Shown here: in pieces, positions 37,901-47,681 of the stretch
Layout: the number at the start of each line of letters is the position of its first letter
Position numbering within the stretch: the stretch's first letter is position 1
Source of the DNA: Lysinibacillus fusiformis
Lineage (GTDB): Bacteria; Bacillota; Bacilli; Bacillales_A; Planococcaceae
DNA: 64,000 nt
NCBI RefSeq assembly: GCF_007362955.1
Contig: NZ_CP041696.1
Location: 434,001 to 498,000 of the forward strand
Direction: 5' to 3'
Made by a program: the position numbers and the translations under genes
Notes under the pieces: generated by a model
Told to the model about the DNA's origin: nothing
What the model saw: only the letters and a program-made list of their open reading frames with translations
Database searches by the model: none

Positions 37901-37942
37901 TGCACCCCAACTGCTAGACACCATCTAACAATTGGCGGTGCA
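37901..37942. repeat. Inverted repeat resembling an IS3-family end
   Basis: TGCACCCCAACTGCTAGA (37901-37918) and TCTAACAATTGGCGGTGCA (37924-37942) are near-perfect inverted arms around CACCA, followed by ATTTTTC. Preceded by GAAC, the left arm reads GAACTGCACCCCAACTG, like the terminal inverted repeats I recall for IS3-family (IS150 group) elements. It may be a remnant of one, or simply a terminator. No transposase is nearby. Confidence 0.45.
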
Positions 37943-38137
37943 ATTTTTCTGATTGGAGCACTTATTTCTAATTTCATCTAAATTTTGTTAAGCTTACTAG
38001 TGAGAAAATTTAACGGGCTGTAGAGCATCATGTACCCTAACATAAGCAATCCCGAAAAGTCGATACATTATTTTACTACAAGCGGGAACTCTCACTACCA
38101 ATCGTTTCACTTTACCATAGGAAGGATTTAACAATAT

Positions 38138-38872
38138 ATGAAAAACGAACACGAAAATACAACTTTAAAAACTCTCCAAACAGAGCTAACACGGTTCTTT
38201 TTAGGCTATAAATTTGCATTGAATGAAATTGAGACGAAAATAAATATATTAAAAGAAGAATTTAAGCTCATTCATGAGTATAATCCGATTGAACATGTAT
38301 CCACCCGAATAAAATCCCCAAAAAGTATATTGTTAAAGGTGAAGAAAAGGGAGTTAGAACCCACAATGGACGCTATTCGTGAAAATATTCGTGACATTGC
38401 TGGAGTACGGATTACATGTTCATTTGTGGAGGATATTTATAAAGTAAGTGCTATGCTACAGGCGCAAAGTGATATTGAAATCGTTGATGTTAAGGATTAC
38501 ATTGCACAGCCAAAAGAAAATGGCTATCAAAGCTTGCATCTCATCATAAAAATTCCTATATTCATGTCAGATCGTATGGAAAAAGTATTTACTGAAATTC
38601 AAATTCGTACGATTGCGATGGATTTTTGGGCCAGCCTAGAACATAAAATCTACTATAAATATAATAAGGAGGTCCCTACGCATATTCGTACGGAACTAAA
38701 AGATGCAGCACTGCAAGCTGCTGAACTTGATCGCAAAATGGAACGACTAAATAAAGAAATAAATATATTGAAGGCCAATGAAACAGAGTCATCTGTTTTA
38801 GACGACACACCAGTTGCTAATTTAGCAAAATATTTGTCTCTGATAACATCTGACCGGAAAGTTGAAGAATAG
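38138..38872 (+). CDS. ywaC: Small alarmone synthetase (YwaC/RelP type)
   Basis: Small alarmone synthetases make (p)ppGpp from ATP and GTP or GDP without a hydrolase domain. The 244-residue protein has the synthetase motifs RIKSPKSILLKVKKR, IRDIAGVRITCSF, PKENGYQSLHLII and EIQIRTIAMDFWASLEHKIYYK. The RelA/SpoT hydrolase HD domain is absent. Similarity of motifs is greater to YwaC than to YjbM. The C-terminus is about 30 residues longer than in B. subtilis. In relatives it is induced by cell wall stress. It has AGGAAGG upstream and is followed closely by a DedA gene. Confidence 0.92.
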   Translation: MKNEHENTTLKTLQTELTRFFLGYKFALNEIETKINILKEEFKLIHEYNPIEHVSTRIKSPKSILLKVKKRELEPTMDAIRENIRDIAGVRITCSFVEDIYKVSAMLQAQSDIEIVDVKDYIAQPKENGYQSLHLIIKIPIFMSDRMEKVFTEIQIRTIAMDFWASLEHKIYYKYNKEVPTHIRTELKDAALQAAELDRKMERLNKEINILKANETESSVLDDTPVANLAKYLSLITSDRKVEE

Positions 38873-38891
38873 CAGAAAGGAATTTCCTATT

Positions 38892-39557
38892 ATGCAAAAT
38901 ATCCTGACCTTTTTAAAAACAATTGACACGGAATTATATCGCTATATTGTTGAATACGGTATCGTTATGTATATAGTGTTATTTCTCCTCATTTATGCAA
39001 AAACAGCTTTTATCTTATTAACTTTTCTCCCAGGTGATTCAACCGTCTTTGCCAGTGGTACAATTGCTGCGATTGGTCATTTAAATATATGGTTGTTATT
39101 TCTATTATTTTTCATTGCAACTATTATAGGTGATGCTCAAAACTATACAATCGGAAATTTTTTAAATAATGAAAAATCAAAATCATGGCGATTTTCTCCA
39201 CTTCGCTTTATTCCTGAAAAGACAATTTTGAAGGCTACAAATTTTTTAGAACGCTACGGTAAAATCGCGATTACATTTTCCCGCTTTGTACCCCTGATGC
39301 GCACGACCGTACCATTTGTAAGTGGTTTTACTTCTTATAGTTTTCAAAATTTTTTAATGTACAATTGTCTTGGGGCACTTATTTGGACAATTGTTTGGCT
39401 GTTTTCAGGTTTTGCACTCGGCAATATCCCATGGATTGCAGATAACTTATTTCTATCTTTAATGTTTATTTCATTAACAGCTTTTATCCCTGCAATAGGC
39501 GCCTTTATCTTTGAATATATAAAAAAGTATTCAAAAAAAACTCGTCATCTACTGTAG
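38892..39557 (+). CDS. DedA family membrane protein
   Basis: DedA (SNARE-associated) proteins include lipid flippases for undecaprenyl phosphate and phosphatidylethanolamine. The 221-residue protein has four to five hydrophobic segments, the FLPGDSTVFASG motif after the first, and FSRFVPLMRTTVPFVSG with the conserved arginines. The start at 38892 follows AGAAAGG; a longer TTG frame to 38862 overlaps the alarmone gene. It sits 19 bases after that gene, so the two are probably one transcript. Confidence 0.9.
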   Translation: MQNILTFLKTIDTELYRYIVEYGIVMYIVLFLLIYAKTAFILLTFLPGDSTVFASGTIAAIGHLNIWLLFLLFFIATIIGDAQNYTIGNFLNNEKSKSWRFSPLRFIPEKTILKATNFLERYGKIAITFSRFVPLMRTTVPFVSGFTSYSFQNFLMYNCLGALIWTIVWLFSGFALGNIPWIADNLFLSLMFISLTAFIPAIGAFIFEYIKKYSKKTRHLL

Positions 39558-39574
39558 TAGAGACGAGCTTTTTC
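39541..39574 (+). terminator. Terminator of the alarmone synthetase-DedA operon
   Basis: Arms CTCGTC...CTAC and GTAG...GACGAG (39541-39567) end in a run of six T. It overlaps the DedA stop codon and lies between convergent genes. Confidence 0.8.
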
Positions 39575-39576
39575 AT

Positions 39577-40236
39577 TTAATTAAATCGTTGTGCGATCAT
39601 GTCATAAATATAACGTGCCTGGTCATATTCAGGTTGTAATGTAAAGGCTTGTTTTAAGTGATACATAGCATCTTCTGTTTGCTCTGTCGATACCGCATAA
39701 AGGACACCTAAATTATAATGCGCATCCGCATTATTCCAATCCTGTTCGATTAAAAAGTCCAATTCTTTTTTACCTTCATCGAACATTTCTAAGGCACAAA
39801 GTACAATCGCATAAGCTAAACGAATTTGTGTATCCTCTGGCGCAAGCTCTGCTGCACGTTGTAGATAGGGTAAAGCAAGCTTTGGATTTTCCATTCGTTC
39901 GAAGCATTTGCCCATCATGTAATAAACATCGGCACCCTCAATCTTATGTGTCACCGCTTTTTCATAAAGCTTCAACGCTTCTGCAAAACGCTCTGCATTA
40001 TAATATAAATTTGCTAAGCCATAATAAGCTGTCGCAGCAGTACCATCCACCGTAATCGCCTTTTGGAAAAAACGCTCTGCACGCTCGGTATCCTCTAGTA
40101 CTGCTAATAGATTACCAAAATTCACATAACCAATGGCATTGTTAGGTTCAACCTCTATTGCTTGTGTAAAAAGCTGTGCCGCATCTTCATAACGTTTTTC
40201 TTGAAATGCTAGTATGCCTTGTTCATTAAAATCCAT
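39577..40236 (-). CDS. yrrB: TPR-repeat protein YrrB
   Basis: The 219-residue protein is built of about six tetratricopeptide repeats, for example GILAFQEKRYEDAAQLFTQA, AIGYVNFGNLLAVLEDTERA and AYYGLANLYYNAERFAEALK. It matches YrrB of B. subtilis, which lies between recD2 and mnmA. TPR proteins act as binding scaffolds. The partner is unknown, although the constant place next to mnmA, iscS and cymR suggests a link with thiolation or cysteine metabolism. Confidence 0.92.
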   Translation of the reverse strand: MDFNEQGILAFQEKRYEDAAQLFTQAIEVEPNNAIGYVNFGNLLAVLEDTERAERFFQKAITVDGTAATAYYGLANLYYNAERFAEALKLYEKAVTHKIEGADVYYMMGKCFERMENPKLALPYLQRAAELAPEDTQIRLAYAIVLCALEMFDEGKKELDFLIEQDWNNADAHYNLGVLYAVSTEQTEDAMYHLKQAFTLQPEYDQARYIYDMIAQRFN

Positions 40237-40435
40237 TTTTTCACCTCTATGTAGCGAAAGACTGCTGTTTCATTTGCGTATTTGCCTCCAAATCTCGAAC
40301 TGCGCAAACACACAGTTCAGAATTCGTGACATACGTACCCCGCCCATTGAATGAATCCTTAAAAAATATAGATAGCATCACTTCAACAGGAAGGAAACAA
40401 ATACTGAATCACATTAACAGCAGTCAAATCACAAA

Positions 40436-41566
<1,131 letters not shown>

Positions 41567-41710
41567 TCACCTTTTCTTTCAATCAATTTCACCACAACGA
41601 ATGTAAACAGTGATGTTTTACATAATCACATTTAAAAACATAAATGCATCCGTCAGAGGTTGACAATTATCTGTTATTTTAAAAGCAGAGTACTTGTTCA
41701 TTAAATCCTA

Positions 41711-42856
41711 TTAATTCGCGAGTCTTCTCACAATTATTGCTGTTTTTTTTGCTGCTTGACGTACATCAACTTCCGTTAAACCTTCACCAAAGCTAAAACG
41801 AATGGAATTGCGTAATTCCTCAGTTCCTTGCCCAAACATCGCAACTAACACATGTGAAGGATCGATTGAGCCCGCTGTGCATGCTGAACCACTTGATGCA
41901 CAAATGCCAGCCATATCAAGATTTACTAAAAACGATTCTACTTCCATGCCTGCAAAGCTTATATTTAGCACATGCGGTAGTACATCTTGGGTATCTCCAT
42001 TCACATGGAATGACAGATTTTCATGCGTAAAAACCTCCAGCATAATTTGCTTAAAGTGATTGTACATTGTACGCTTGTCTACACGCAACTCACTTGCATT
42101 TTGTACTGCAGCAGCAAAGGCAATAACAGCCGGAATATTTTCTGTACCCGCACGACGTTTTTTCTCCTGTGAACCACCAAGTACATAACTAGCGAGCGGC
42201 GCACCTGTCTTCTGGTAAAGGAAGCCAATTCCTTTAGGTCCACTGATCTTATGTGCAGATACACTTAATAAATCGACTTGTAAATCCATTACATCAATTG
42301 TTTCTAATCCATAAGCCTGTACCGCATCTGTATGGAATGTTGCTTGATGGTCGCGTAACAACTCACCTATTTCCGCAATTGGTTGAATGGTACCAACCTC
42401 ATTATTACCGTACATAATTGTTACTAATATCGTATCCGCACGTAGTGCTTTTTGCACCGCCTCAACAGAAACTCGCCCCTTTGTATCTACTGGTAAATAT
42501 GTCACATCAAAGCCATCTCTCTCAAGCTTTTCGCATGTATGTAACACCGCATGATGTTCAATTTGTGTTGTAATGATATGCTTTCCTTCAGTAGCCCGTG
42601 CATAAGCTGTACCGAGAATCGCAGTATTATCCGCTTCTGTCCCGCCACTTGTTAAAATAACTTCACTTGGCTTTGCACCGATGGAATGGGCCAGTATCTC
42701 ACGTGCGTCATCTAAATATTTTCGTGCCTCTCGGCCTGCACCATGAATACTTGATGCATTTCCATATACCTCACGCATCGCTATAGTCATGGCGTCAATT
42801 ACCTTGTCATTCATTGGCGATGTCGCAGCATGATCAAGATAGATGTATGAATTCAT
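41711..42856 (-). CDS. iscS: Cysteine desulfurase (YrvO/IscS-like)
   Basis: This PLP enzyme takes sulfur from cysteine for tRNA thiolation and other uses. The 381-residue protein has the cofactor lysine in LSVSAHKISGPKG, the histidine region EHHAVLHTCE, and the active-site loop SSGSACTAG with Cys326. It matches YrvO of B. subtilis, dedicated to MnmA. The start ATG at 42856 follows AAGGAG. A structured 130-base element separates it from cymR. Confidence 0.96.
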   Translation of the reverse strand: MNSYIYLDHAATSPMNDKVIDAMTIAMREVYGNASSIHGAGREARKYLDDAREILAHSIGAKPSEVILTSGGTEADNTAILGTAYARATEGKHIITTQIEHHAVLHTCEKLERDGFDVTYLPVDTKGRVSVEAVQKALRADTILVTIMYGNNEVGTIQPIAEIGELLRDHQATFHTDAVQAYGLETIDVMDLQVDLLSVSAHKISGPKGIGFLYQKTGAPLASYVLGGSQEKKRRAGTENIPAVIAFAAAVQNASELRVDKRTMYNHFKQIMLEVFTHENLSFHVNGDTQDVLPHVLNISFAGMEVESFLVNLDMAGICASSGSACTAGSIDPSHVLVAMFGQGTEELRNSIRFSFGEGLTEVDVRQAAKKTAIIVRRLAN

Positions 42857-42986
42857 GTTGAAAACTCCTTTATACGAAAAGCGCTAAAGTGCCCTTTACC
42901 CTCGACTATCGTTCGTTAGCATCAGTTTGCCGTGGCTATGCTGCAACTGTTACGATTTTGAAGGGTGGCGCTTTAGCCTAAAATTT
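42857..42986 (-). repeat. Structured element between cymR and iscS
   Basis: Imperfect arms GGCTAAAGCGCC and GGGCACTTTAGCGC (minus strand, about 42977-42966 and 42895-42882) bracket about 70 bases with smaller inverted parts, and the end reads GCGCTTTTCG. It fills a gap that is short in relatives. It could be a repeat-derived element or an attenuator in the operon. Confidence 0.45.
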
Positions 42987-43406
42987 TTAAATATAGAACA
43001 TATAGCCGTCTACTACATTTTCCTCTGTATGTTGGGCTAAATCCTCAATAGTTGTAGTATCTAATACATTTTTTACAGCGTCACGAATACGGAGCCACAA
43101 CTCGCGTTGAGGTGCTTCCTCATTTTCAATTCCTTCTACCGGCTGGATTGGACCTTCTAATACGCTAATAACATTCGCAGCAGAAATTTCACTTGGTGGA
43201 TTAGCTAGCATATAACCACCATATGCACCGCGCACACTTTTCACTAAACCTGAATTACGTAATGGCGATACAAGTTGTTCTAAATACGCTTCAGAAAGTT
43301 CCTTTTCTGCGGCAATTTTACGTAGTGGAATTGGACCTTCACCATAGTGTTTTGCCAATTCAATCATAATTGTCAGCCCGTAACGGCCCTTTGTAGAAAT
43401 TTTCAT
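42987..43406 (-). CDS. cymR: Rrf2-family cysteine metabolism regulator CymR
   Basis: CymR represses cysteine uptake and synthesis genes with CysK as partner in B. subtilis. The 139-residue protein starts MKISTKGRYGLTIMIELAKHYGEGP (two pieces) and has the Rrf2 winged helix with LRKIAAEKELSEAYLEQLVS, then VRGAYGGYMLA. It has no cysteine cluster for Fe-S binding, unlike IscR. The start at 43406 follows GAGGGTGAT; the longer frame to 43433 is less likely. It is followed by iscS and is divergent from rarA. Confidence 0.95.
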   Translation of the reverse strand: MKISTKGRYGLTIMIELAKHYGEGPIPLRKIAAEKELSEAYLEQLVSPLRNSGLVKSVRGAYGGYMLANPPSEISAANVISVLEGPIQPVEGIENEEAPQRELWLRIRDAVKNVLDTTTIEDLAQHTEENVVDGYMFYI

Positions 43407-43541
43407 TTTATCACCCTCAATTAGTCTAGTCAAAATACTAAAGACAGTATATCATAATATCCTCTCGTAGAACTCGGAAATACTCCTATAAGGATATGAT
43501 ATACTATAAATTAGAACAAATGTACGAACGGAGGATTACTT

Positions 43542-44831
43542 TTGCATAATGAACCACTTGCTTATCGCATGCGACCACATACACTTGATGAAATCGTTGG
43601 TCAGCAAGATTTCGTCGGACCCGACACAGCACTTTATAAAATGATTCAAAATGGACATGTCCCGTCCATGTTACTTTACGGCGAACCAGGTATTGGTAAA
43701 ACATCCATTGCCAATGCTATTGCAGGTAGCTCAAAGTTGCCGTACTTCTCTCTAAATGCTACACGCGCTGGGAAAAAAGATGTGGAGGATATTGTACAGG
43801 AAGCAAGAATTTCTGGGAAAGTTCTACTTTTTTTGGACGAAATCCATCGCTTCAATAAATTACAGCAGGATACGTTGTTACCTCATGTTGAAAACGGCTC
43901 CATTGTATTAATTGGCGCTACTACAGAGAATCCATATCATGATGTAAACCCAGCGATTCGCTCGCGTTGCGGGGAGATCCATCAGTTGAAACGATTAACC
44001 ACAGAAAATTTAGTTGAACTCATCAAAAAGGCACTGACTGATGACAAGCAAGGACTTGGTAAATATGAATTTGCGCTAACGGAAGAACAAATTGAACAAA
44101 TGGCAATAGCTGCTAATGGAGATGCACGTAAAGCACTTACTTTACTTGAATCGATTTACTATGCGAGTGATGAAGTAAACGGACAAACAATTGCATCTGA
44201 CCATATCATCGAACATCTTATAGGTCGAATAGGCGTATATGGTGATAAAAATGGGTCTCATTTTTATAATTTGCTGTCCGCATTGCAAAAATCCGTGCGT
44301 GGGAGTGATACAAATGCGGCATTATATTATTTAGCACATTTGCTGGAAACCGGTGATTTAGTGGCTGTTAGCCGTCGCTTACTCGTAATGGCCTATGAGG
44401 ATATCGGACTTGCCAATCCAGATGTCGGTGCCCATATGCTCGCAGCTGTGCAAGCGGCAGAACGTCTCGGCCTACCTGAGGCGCGTATACCACTGGCAAG
44501 TGCTGTTATAGAAATGTGCCTTGCATCGAAATCAAATTCTGCCATCCTAGCAATAGATGCAGCCATCGCCAGCATCCACGAAGGGAAAACAGGTGATATC
44601 CCACTTCATTTACGCGATACTCATTACACTGGTGCACAAGACTTAGGGCATGTCGGCTATAAATATCCCCACAATAGCCCTCTCGGAACATTCGGCGGCT
44701 GGGTGAATCAACAGTATTTACCTGATACACTGGTTGACTCAGAGTTTTACAAGCCTGTTATCGCGGGCGAAGAGAAACGAATGGCTGGAATCTACGAAAA
44801 GTTGAAAACATTCCAGAATAGTAAAAAGTGA
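43542..44831 (+). CDS. rarA: Replication-associated recombination ATPase RarA
   Basis: RarA (MgsA, YrvN) is a clamp-loader-like AAA ATPase acting at stalled forks. The 429-residue protein has Walker A LLYGEPGIGKTS near residues 46-57, Walker B LLFLDEIHRFNK near 98, the sensor GATTENP, and the C-terminal tetramerisation domain with ARIPLASAVIEMCLASKSNS and HYTGAQDLGHVGYKYPH. The start is a TTG, seven bases after GGAGG. It is divergent from cymR, as in relatives. Confidence 0.96.
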   Translation: MHNEPLAYRMRPHTLDEIVGQQDFVGPDTALYKMIQNGHVPSMLLYGEPGIGKTSIANAIAGSSKLPYFSLNATRAGKKDVEDIVQEARISGKVLLFLDEIHRFNKLQQDTLLPHVENGSIVLIGATTENPYHDVNPAIRSRCGEIHQLKRLTTENLVELIKKALTDDKQGLGKYEFALTEEQIEQMAIAANGDARKALTLLESIYYASDEVNGQTIASDHIIEHLIGRIGVYGDKNGSHFYNLLSALQKSVRGSDTNAALYYLAHLLETGDLVAVSRRLLVMAYEDIGLANPDVGAHMLAAVQAAERLGLPEARIPLASAVIEMCLASKSNSAILAIDAAIASIHEGKTGDIPLHLRDTHYTGAQDLGHVGYKYPHNSPLGTFGGWVNQQYLPDTLVDSEFYKPVIAGEEKRMAGIYEKLKTFQNSKK

Positions 44832-44858
44832 TGTCGCCGAATGACGCATCACCTTTTT

Positions 44859-45255
44859 CTATTTCACTTGAAATTTTGCTACTGCGTGAGCAAGCGTGCC
44901 TATTACAAGTGATCCACGCTCCGTATCAACACGCGCACGTTGAATTTGTGCCATCATATCTTCTGTTGACTTTGATACCAAATTTACCACACGTACATTT
45001 TGCTCACTACTCGCAGCAATACTTTGAAGGATATCTTTCATATGCTCTGTCTCATGGATTATGCAATGCAATAGTAGACATGTTCATAAGCATCGTATGA
45101 ACATCATGTATAAAACTTGCCCCTTGTTCTACTTCTGCACTGCTTGTTTTAATGGATTGTTGAATATGGACTGAACTATTTTTATTTTCAATTGATTGCA
45201 AAGCAGCATGAATATCTTGGGTTGCTAGCTTCGTTTGCGCTGATAATTCCACCAT
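44859..45255 (-). pseudogene. Remnant of a methyl-accepting chemotaxis protein
   Basis: Two overlapping minus-strand frames together encode the last 130 residues or so of a chemoreceptor coiled coil: VELSAQTKLATQDIHAALQS, then after a frameshift near 45052-45071, ETEHMKDILQSIAASSEQNV and RARVDTERGSLVIGTLAHAV. The signalling tip and all upstream domains are missing; the sequence begins just after the tip. So it is both truncated and frameshifted and should not function. Confidence 0.75.
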
Positions 45256-45349
45256 AGAGATACGCCTTCATTAAAAGGTAACCAGCCAAAAACACCCACA
45301 AGCACCACTCTTGTCTATTAATAAAAAAATAGGATAACTGCATGAGCAA

Positions 45350-46069
45350 TCATCCTGAAAAATCTGCTTTATCGGTTGTGTACCGTTGACTATAAAATAA
45401 ATTTAAAGTTTCTGCTACATTGCACATAGAAGGTAATGTTGTCCTATTTTTGGATTCTTTAGCACTGACCTTTTCATGTAAATAGATAACAAAATTATAC
45501 GTTTGAAAAAGTAAGCTAGTAAACTCTTGTCTATTATTTTGCACCTCGATGCGTATTGATTTCACTGCAATTGCTTGAGCAATTGCCTTTTCTCTCGTTA
45601 TGGATGAATGGTCGTCATCAGAATAATCATCAGTCGTTCTATATAAGAACTTTAAAGCATCGTAAACTTCCAGCTTGTCGCTAAATCGCTCCTTTAGCCA
45701 CTGCATCACAAATTGTAAAAAGAGAACGGCATAAGCGAGTGAAAGGCATTCATCCCCACGAGATTTTTCTGCCAAACGTTTAAAGTACTCCTCTTGCGTC
45801 ACTAACTCGAAAAGAATCAAACGAATCGGATACAACATGGCATGTCCACTGTTGATAAACAATTTTTCACGGTCTTTGTACATTGCCAACCATATGTCTC
45901 TCACCAACGAAATAGATTTTCTAGAAGATAGCGCCAATTGACATTGAATGAGTTCATGTTCAAGCGTTGGCTTTATAAGTTGATGAAATAATATTTCATC
46001 CTCCTTACTGACTAATAATAGTGGTTTCTCTAAATGACACAAATCTATTTCAATACCATTTACTAACAC
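45350..46069 (-). CDS. Unrecognised 239-residue protein
   Basis: The protein begins MLVNGIEIDLCHLEKPLLLVS and is predicted mainly helical, with a hydrophobic stretch (residues about 105-120, LSLAYAVLFLQFVMQWL) that may be buried rather than membrane spanning. It ends in a polar tail. There is no signal peptide, nucleotide-binding or DNA-binding motif that I can see. It is the first of three unidentified minus-strand genes in an accessory stretch, and I find no clear similarity among them. Confidence 0.7.
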   Translation of the reverse strand: MLVNGIEIDLCHLEKPLLLVSKEDEILFHQLIKPTLEHELIQCQLALSSRKSISLVRDIWLAMYKDREKLFINSGHAMLYPIRLILFELVTQEEYFKRLAEKSRGDECLSLAYAVLFLQFVMQWLKERFSDKLEVYDALKFLYRTTDDYSDDDHSSITREKAIAQAIAVKSIRIEVQNNRQEFTSLLFQTYNFVIYLHEKVSAKESKNRTTLPSMCNVAETLNLFYSQRYTTDKADFSG

Positions 46070-46289
46070 AGCTACGCCCCCTCACTACAAATTAATAGGT
46101 CTAACTACACGACTTCTTCCTATTTTCACTTCATGTATTTATTCTATATTAAGCTTATAAATAGGCATCTTTCTGTATTTTTATCTCTATTTCGACACAG
46201 AGCTATAAATACCTCTAAAATATATCTTTACCTATCAGCAAAATTCTTTGCATTGCAACAAACATATGCTAATAAAAAGGTTTAAAAAA

Positions 46290-46320
46290 ACCATTGTCTC
46301 TTTTTATGAACGACAATGGT
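46290..46320 (-). terminator. Terminator of the 172-residue unknown gene
   Basis: A perfect nine-base repeat, ACCATTGTC (46290-46298) and GACAATGGT (46312-46320), is followed by TTTTTTTAAACC on the minus strand, just beyond the stop at 46329. Confidence 0.85.
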
Positions 46321-46328
46321 AAAATTTA

Positions 46329-46847
46329 TTATTCAGTGATTTCCTTATCAACAAATACTTTAAATTGCTGTAAGCATTGTTTTACAGCACCTTTTTGCGT
46401 TAAAACACCTTCGCGTAGTGCAGTAGTCTTTTCATCATCTCCAACAACTTCACGATAAAGTGCAAAAATAACTGTCAAAAATCCTTCATTTTCTTCTTGT
46501 TCAATACTTGGTAATGAGTAGGCAGCAATCGTTAATAATCGCTCCACCTTATCAGGCATTTTTTGTAGCTCATTTGTCGAATAATACGTGGCCGCTGCTA
46601 AAAAATAGCAAAGCTTTGCACTACAATCTATAAACAAGTGCCAATACGTATTTGCAGTCGGTACTTCACCTGCAAGGCCATCTACATGTTCTTTATAAAA
46701 AGTTATTACTTGTGTATATAGAGGCTTTAATTCTCGCATGGCTTTTGTATAACTATTAGATGTGTCCATATAGTCAAATACAATGCTATTCATTTTATCT
46801 TGGAGCTTTACGATATCTAAATGATCACGAATTACTTGTATTTCCAT
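46329..46847 (-). CDS. Unrecognised helical 172-residue protein
   Basis: The start at 46847 follows GGGAGAGTGG; the longer frame to 46883 would run through it. The protein begins MEIQVIRDHLDIVKLQDKMN and appears all-helical, with LKPLYTQVITFYKEHVDGLA, IDCSAKLCYFLAAATYYSTN and a C-terminal KGAVKQCLQQFKVFVDKE. Three Cys residues are scattered. No family is recognised. It has its own terminator and about 260 bases before the next gene. Confidence 0.7.
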   Translation of the reverse strand: MEIQVIRDHLDIVKLQDKMNSIVFDYMDTSNSYTKAMRELKPLYTQVITFYKEHVDGLAGEVPTANTYWHLFIDCSAKLCYFLAAATYYSTNELQKMPDKVERLLTIAAYSLPSIEQEENEGFLTVIFALYREVVGDDEKTTALREGVLTQKGAVKQCLQQFKVFVDKEITE

Positions 46848-47070
46848 TTTTCCACTCTCCCATGTTCTCATTTGTTTTATCAAACGTCATTCCTACTCCC
46901 CTTAAGCAGTCCTGTACATTCCAAACAAATTGACCTGTTGTCTATCTATATATTGGAATTATTCAAATTATAGCAATAAACCAAAAGAAGAAGTGGGTTC
47001 ATGAAGAAAATAAGGCAATTTCGTGAATTATTAGCATTTTGTGAACGTGAGATTCATTATTTTAGGAAAA

Positions 47071-47457
47071 TTATACTCTTCGAACATAGGAATCAAACAG
47101 GAATTGTTCTTTTTCTCGATCAATTATTTCTACAATGCATCCATTTGCATACTTTTTAATTCTATGTTTTGGACTATAAAAATACGCATTATTTGTAATT
47201 AGCCATTCACTTAATGTCAGTTCACTCGCTGGTTGCTGCACGGTTAAAATACGTTTATGTCGAAGGATATCAGCCATTTTATAAAAACCATCTGATAATT
47301 CATAAGCAGATACATCAAAATTGAAAATGGGCGTAACAACCTGTCCAACATCAAAAATATGTATTGTCCGATTAGCCTCATCGATTGCTAACTCCACTGT
47401 GCTAATTTCATCGAATAGATTCAAGCCTCTATATTCCATTTGATAAATTTGCTCCAT
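47071..47457 (-). CDS. Unrecognised 128-residue protein
   Basis: The frame starts MEQIYQMEYRGLNLFDEIST after GAGGAGG and is predicted to be mixed strand and helix, ending in KYANGCIVEIIDREKEQFLF. There is no signal peptide or membrane helix. An extended -10 (TGATACAAT, minus strand, about 47488-47480) lies 20-30 bases upstream, just after a terminator. Function is unknown. Confidence 0.72.
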   Translation of the reverse strand: MEQIYQMEYRGLNLFDEISTVELAIDEANRTIHIFDVGQVVTPIFNFDVSAYELSDGFYKMADILRHKRILTVQQPASELTLSEWLITNNAYFYSPKHRIKKYANGCIVEIIDREKEQFLFDSYVRRV

Positions 47458-47501
47458 TGTAATGCCTCCTCTTTTTTAACTGTACTATTGTATCATAAAA
47501 A

Positions 47502-47537
47502 AAGTAGCCGTCTCAAAAGTCATTTGAGACGACTACT
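47502..47537 (-). terminator. Terminator between tcdA and the 128-residue gene
   Basis: Arms AAGTAGCCGTCTCAAA (47502-47517) and TTTGAGACGACTACTT (47522-47537) match with one mismatch around a four- to five-base loop and are followed by seven T on the minus strand. It should end tcdA transcripts. Confidence 0.85.
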
Positions 47538-47681
47538 TGCTGTGTTGAAAAAAATCCACCACTTGTATCACTTACTTTGATGAAAGCAAAAAGCTTATCA
47601 TCAAAACGAAAAGTTTACTCTTTATTTAGAGACTATTGCTAGTTGGCATACTACTTTAGCAATTGAATAATGAAGATTGAT

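Noticed and set aside
44828..45100. 90-residue plus-strand frame after rarA
   Set aside because: It is antisense to the chemoreceptor remnant and has no ribosome binding site.
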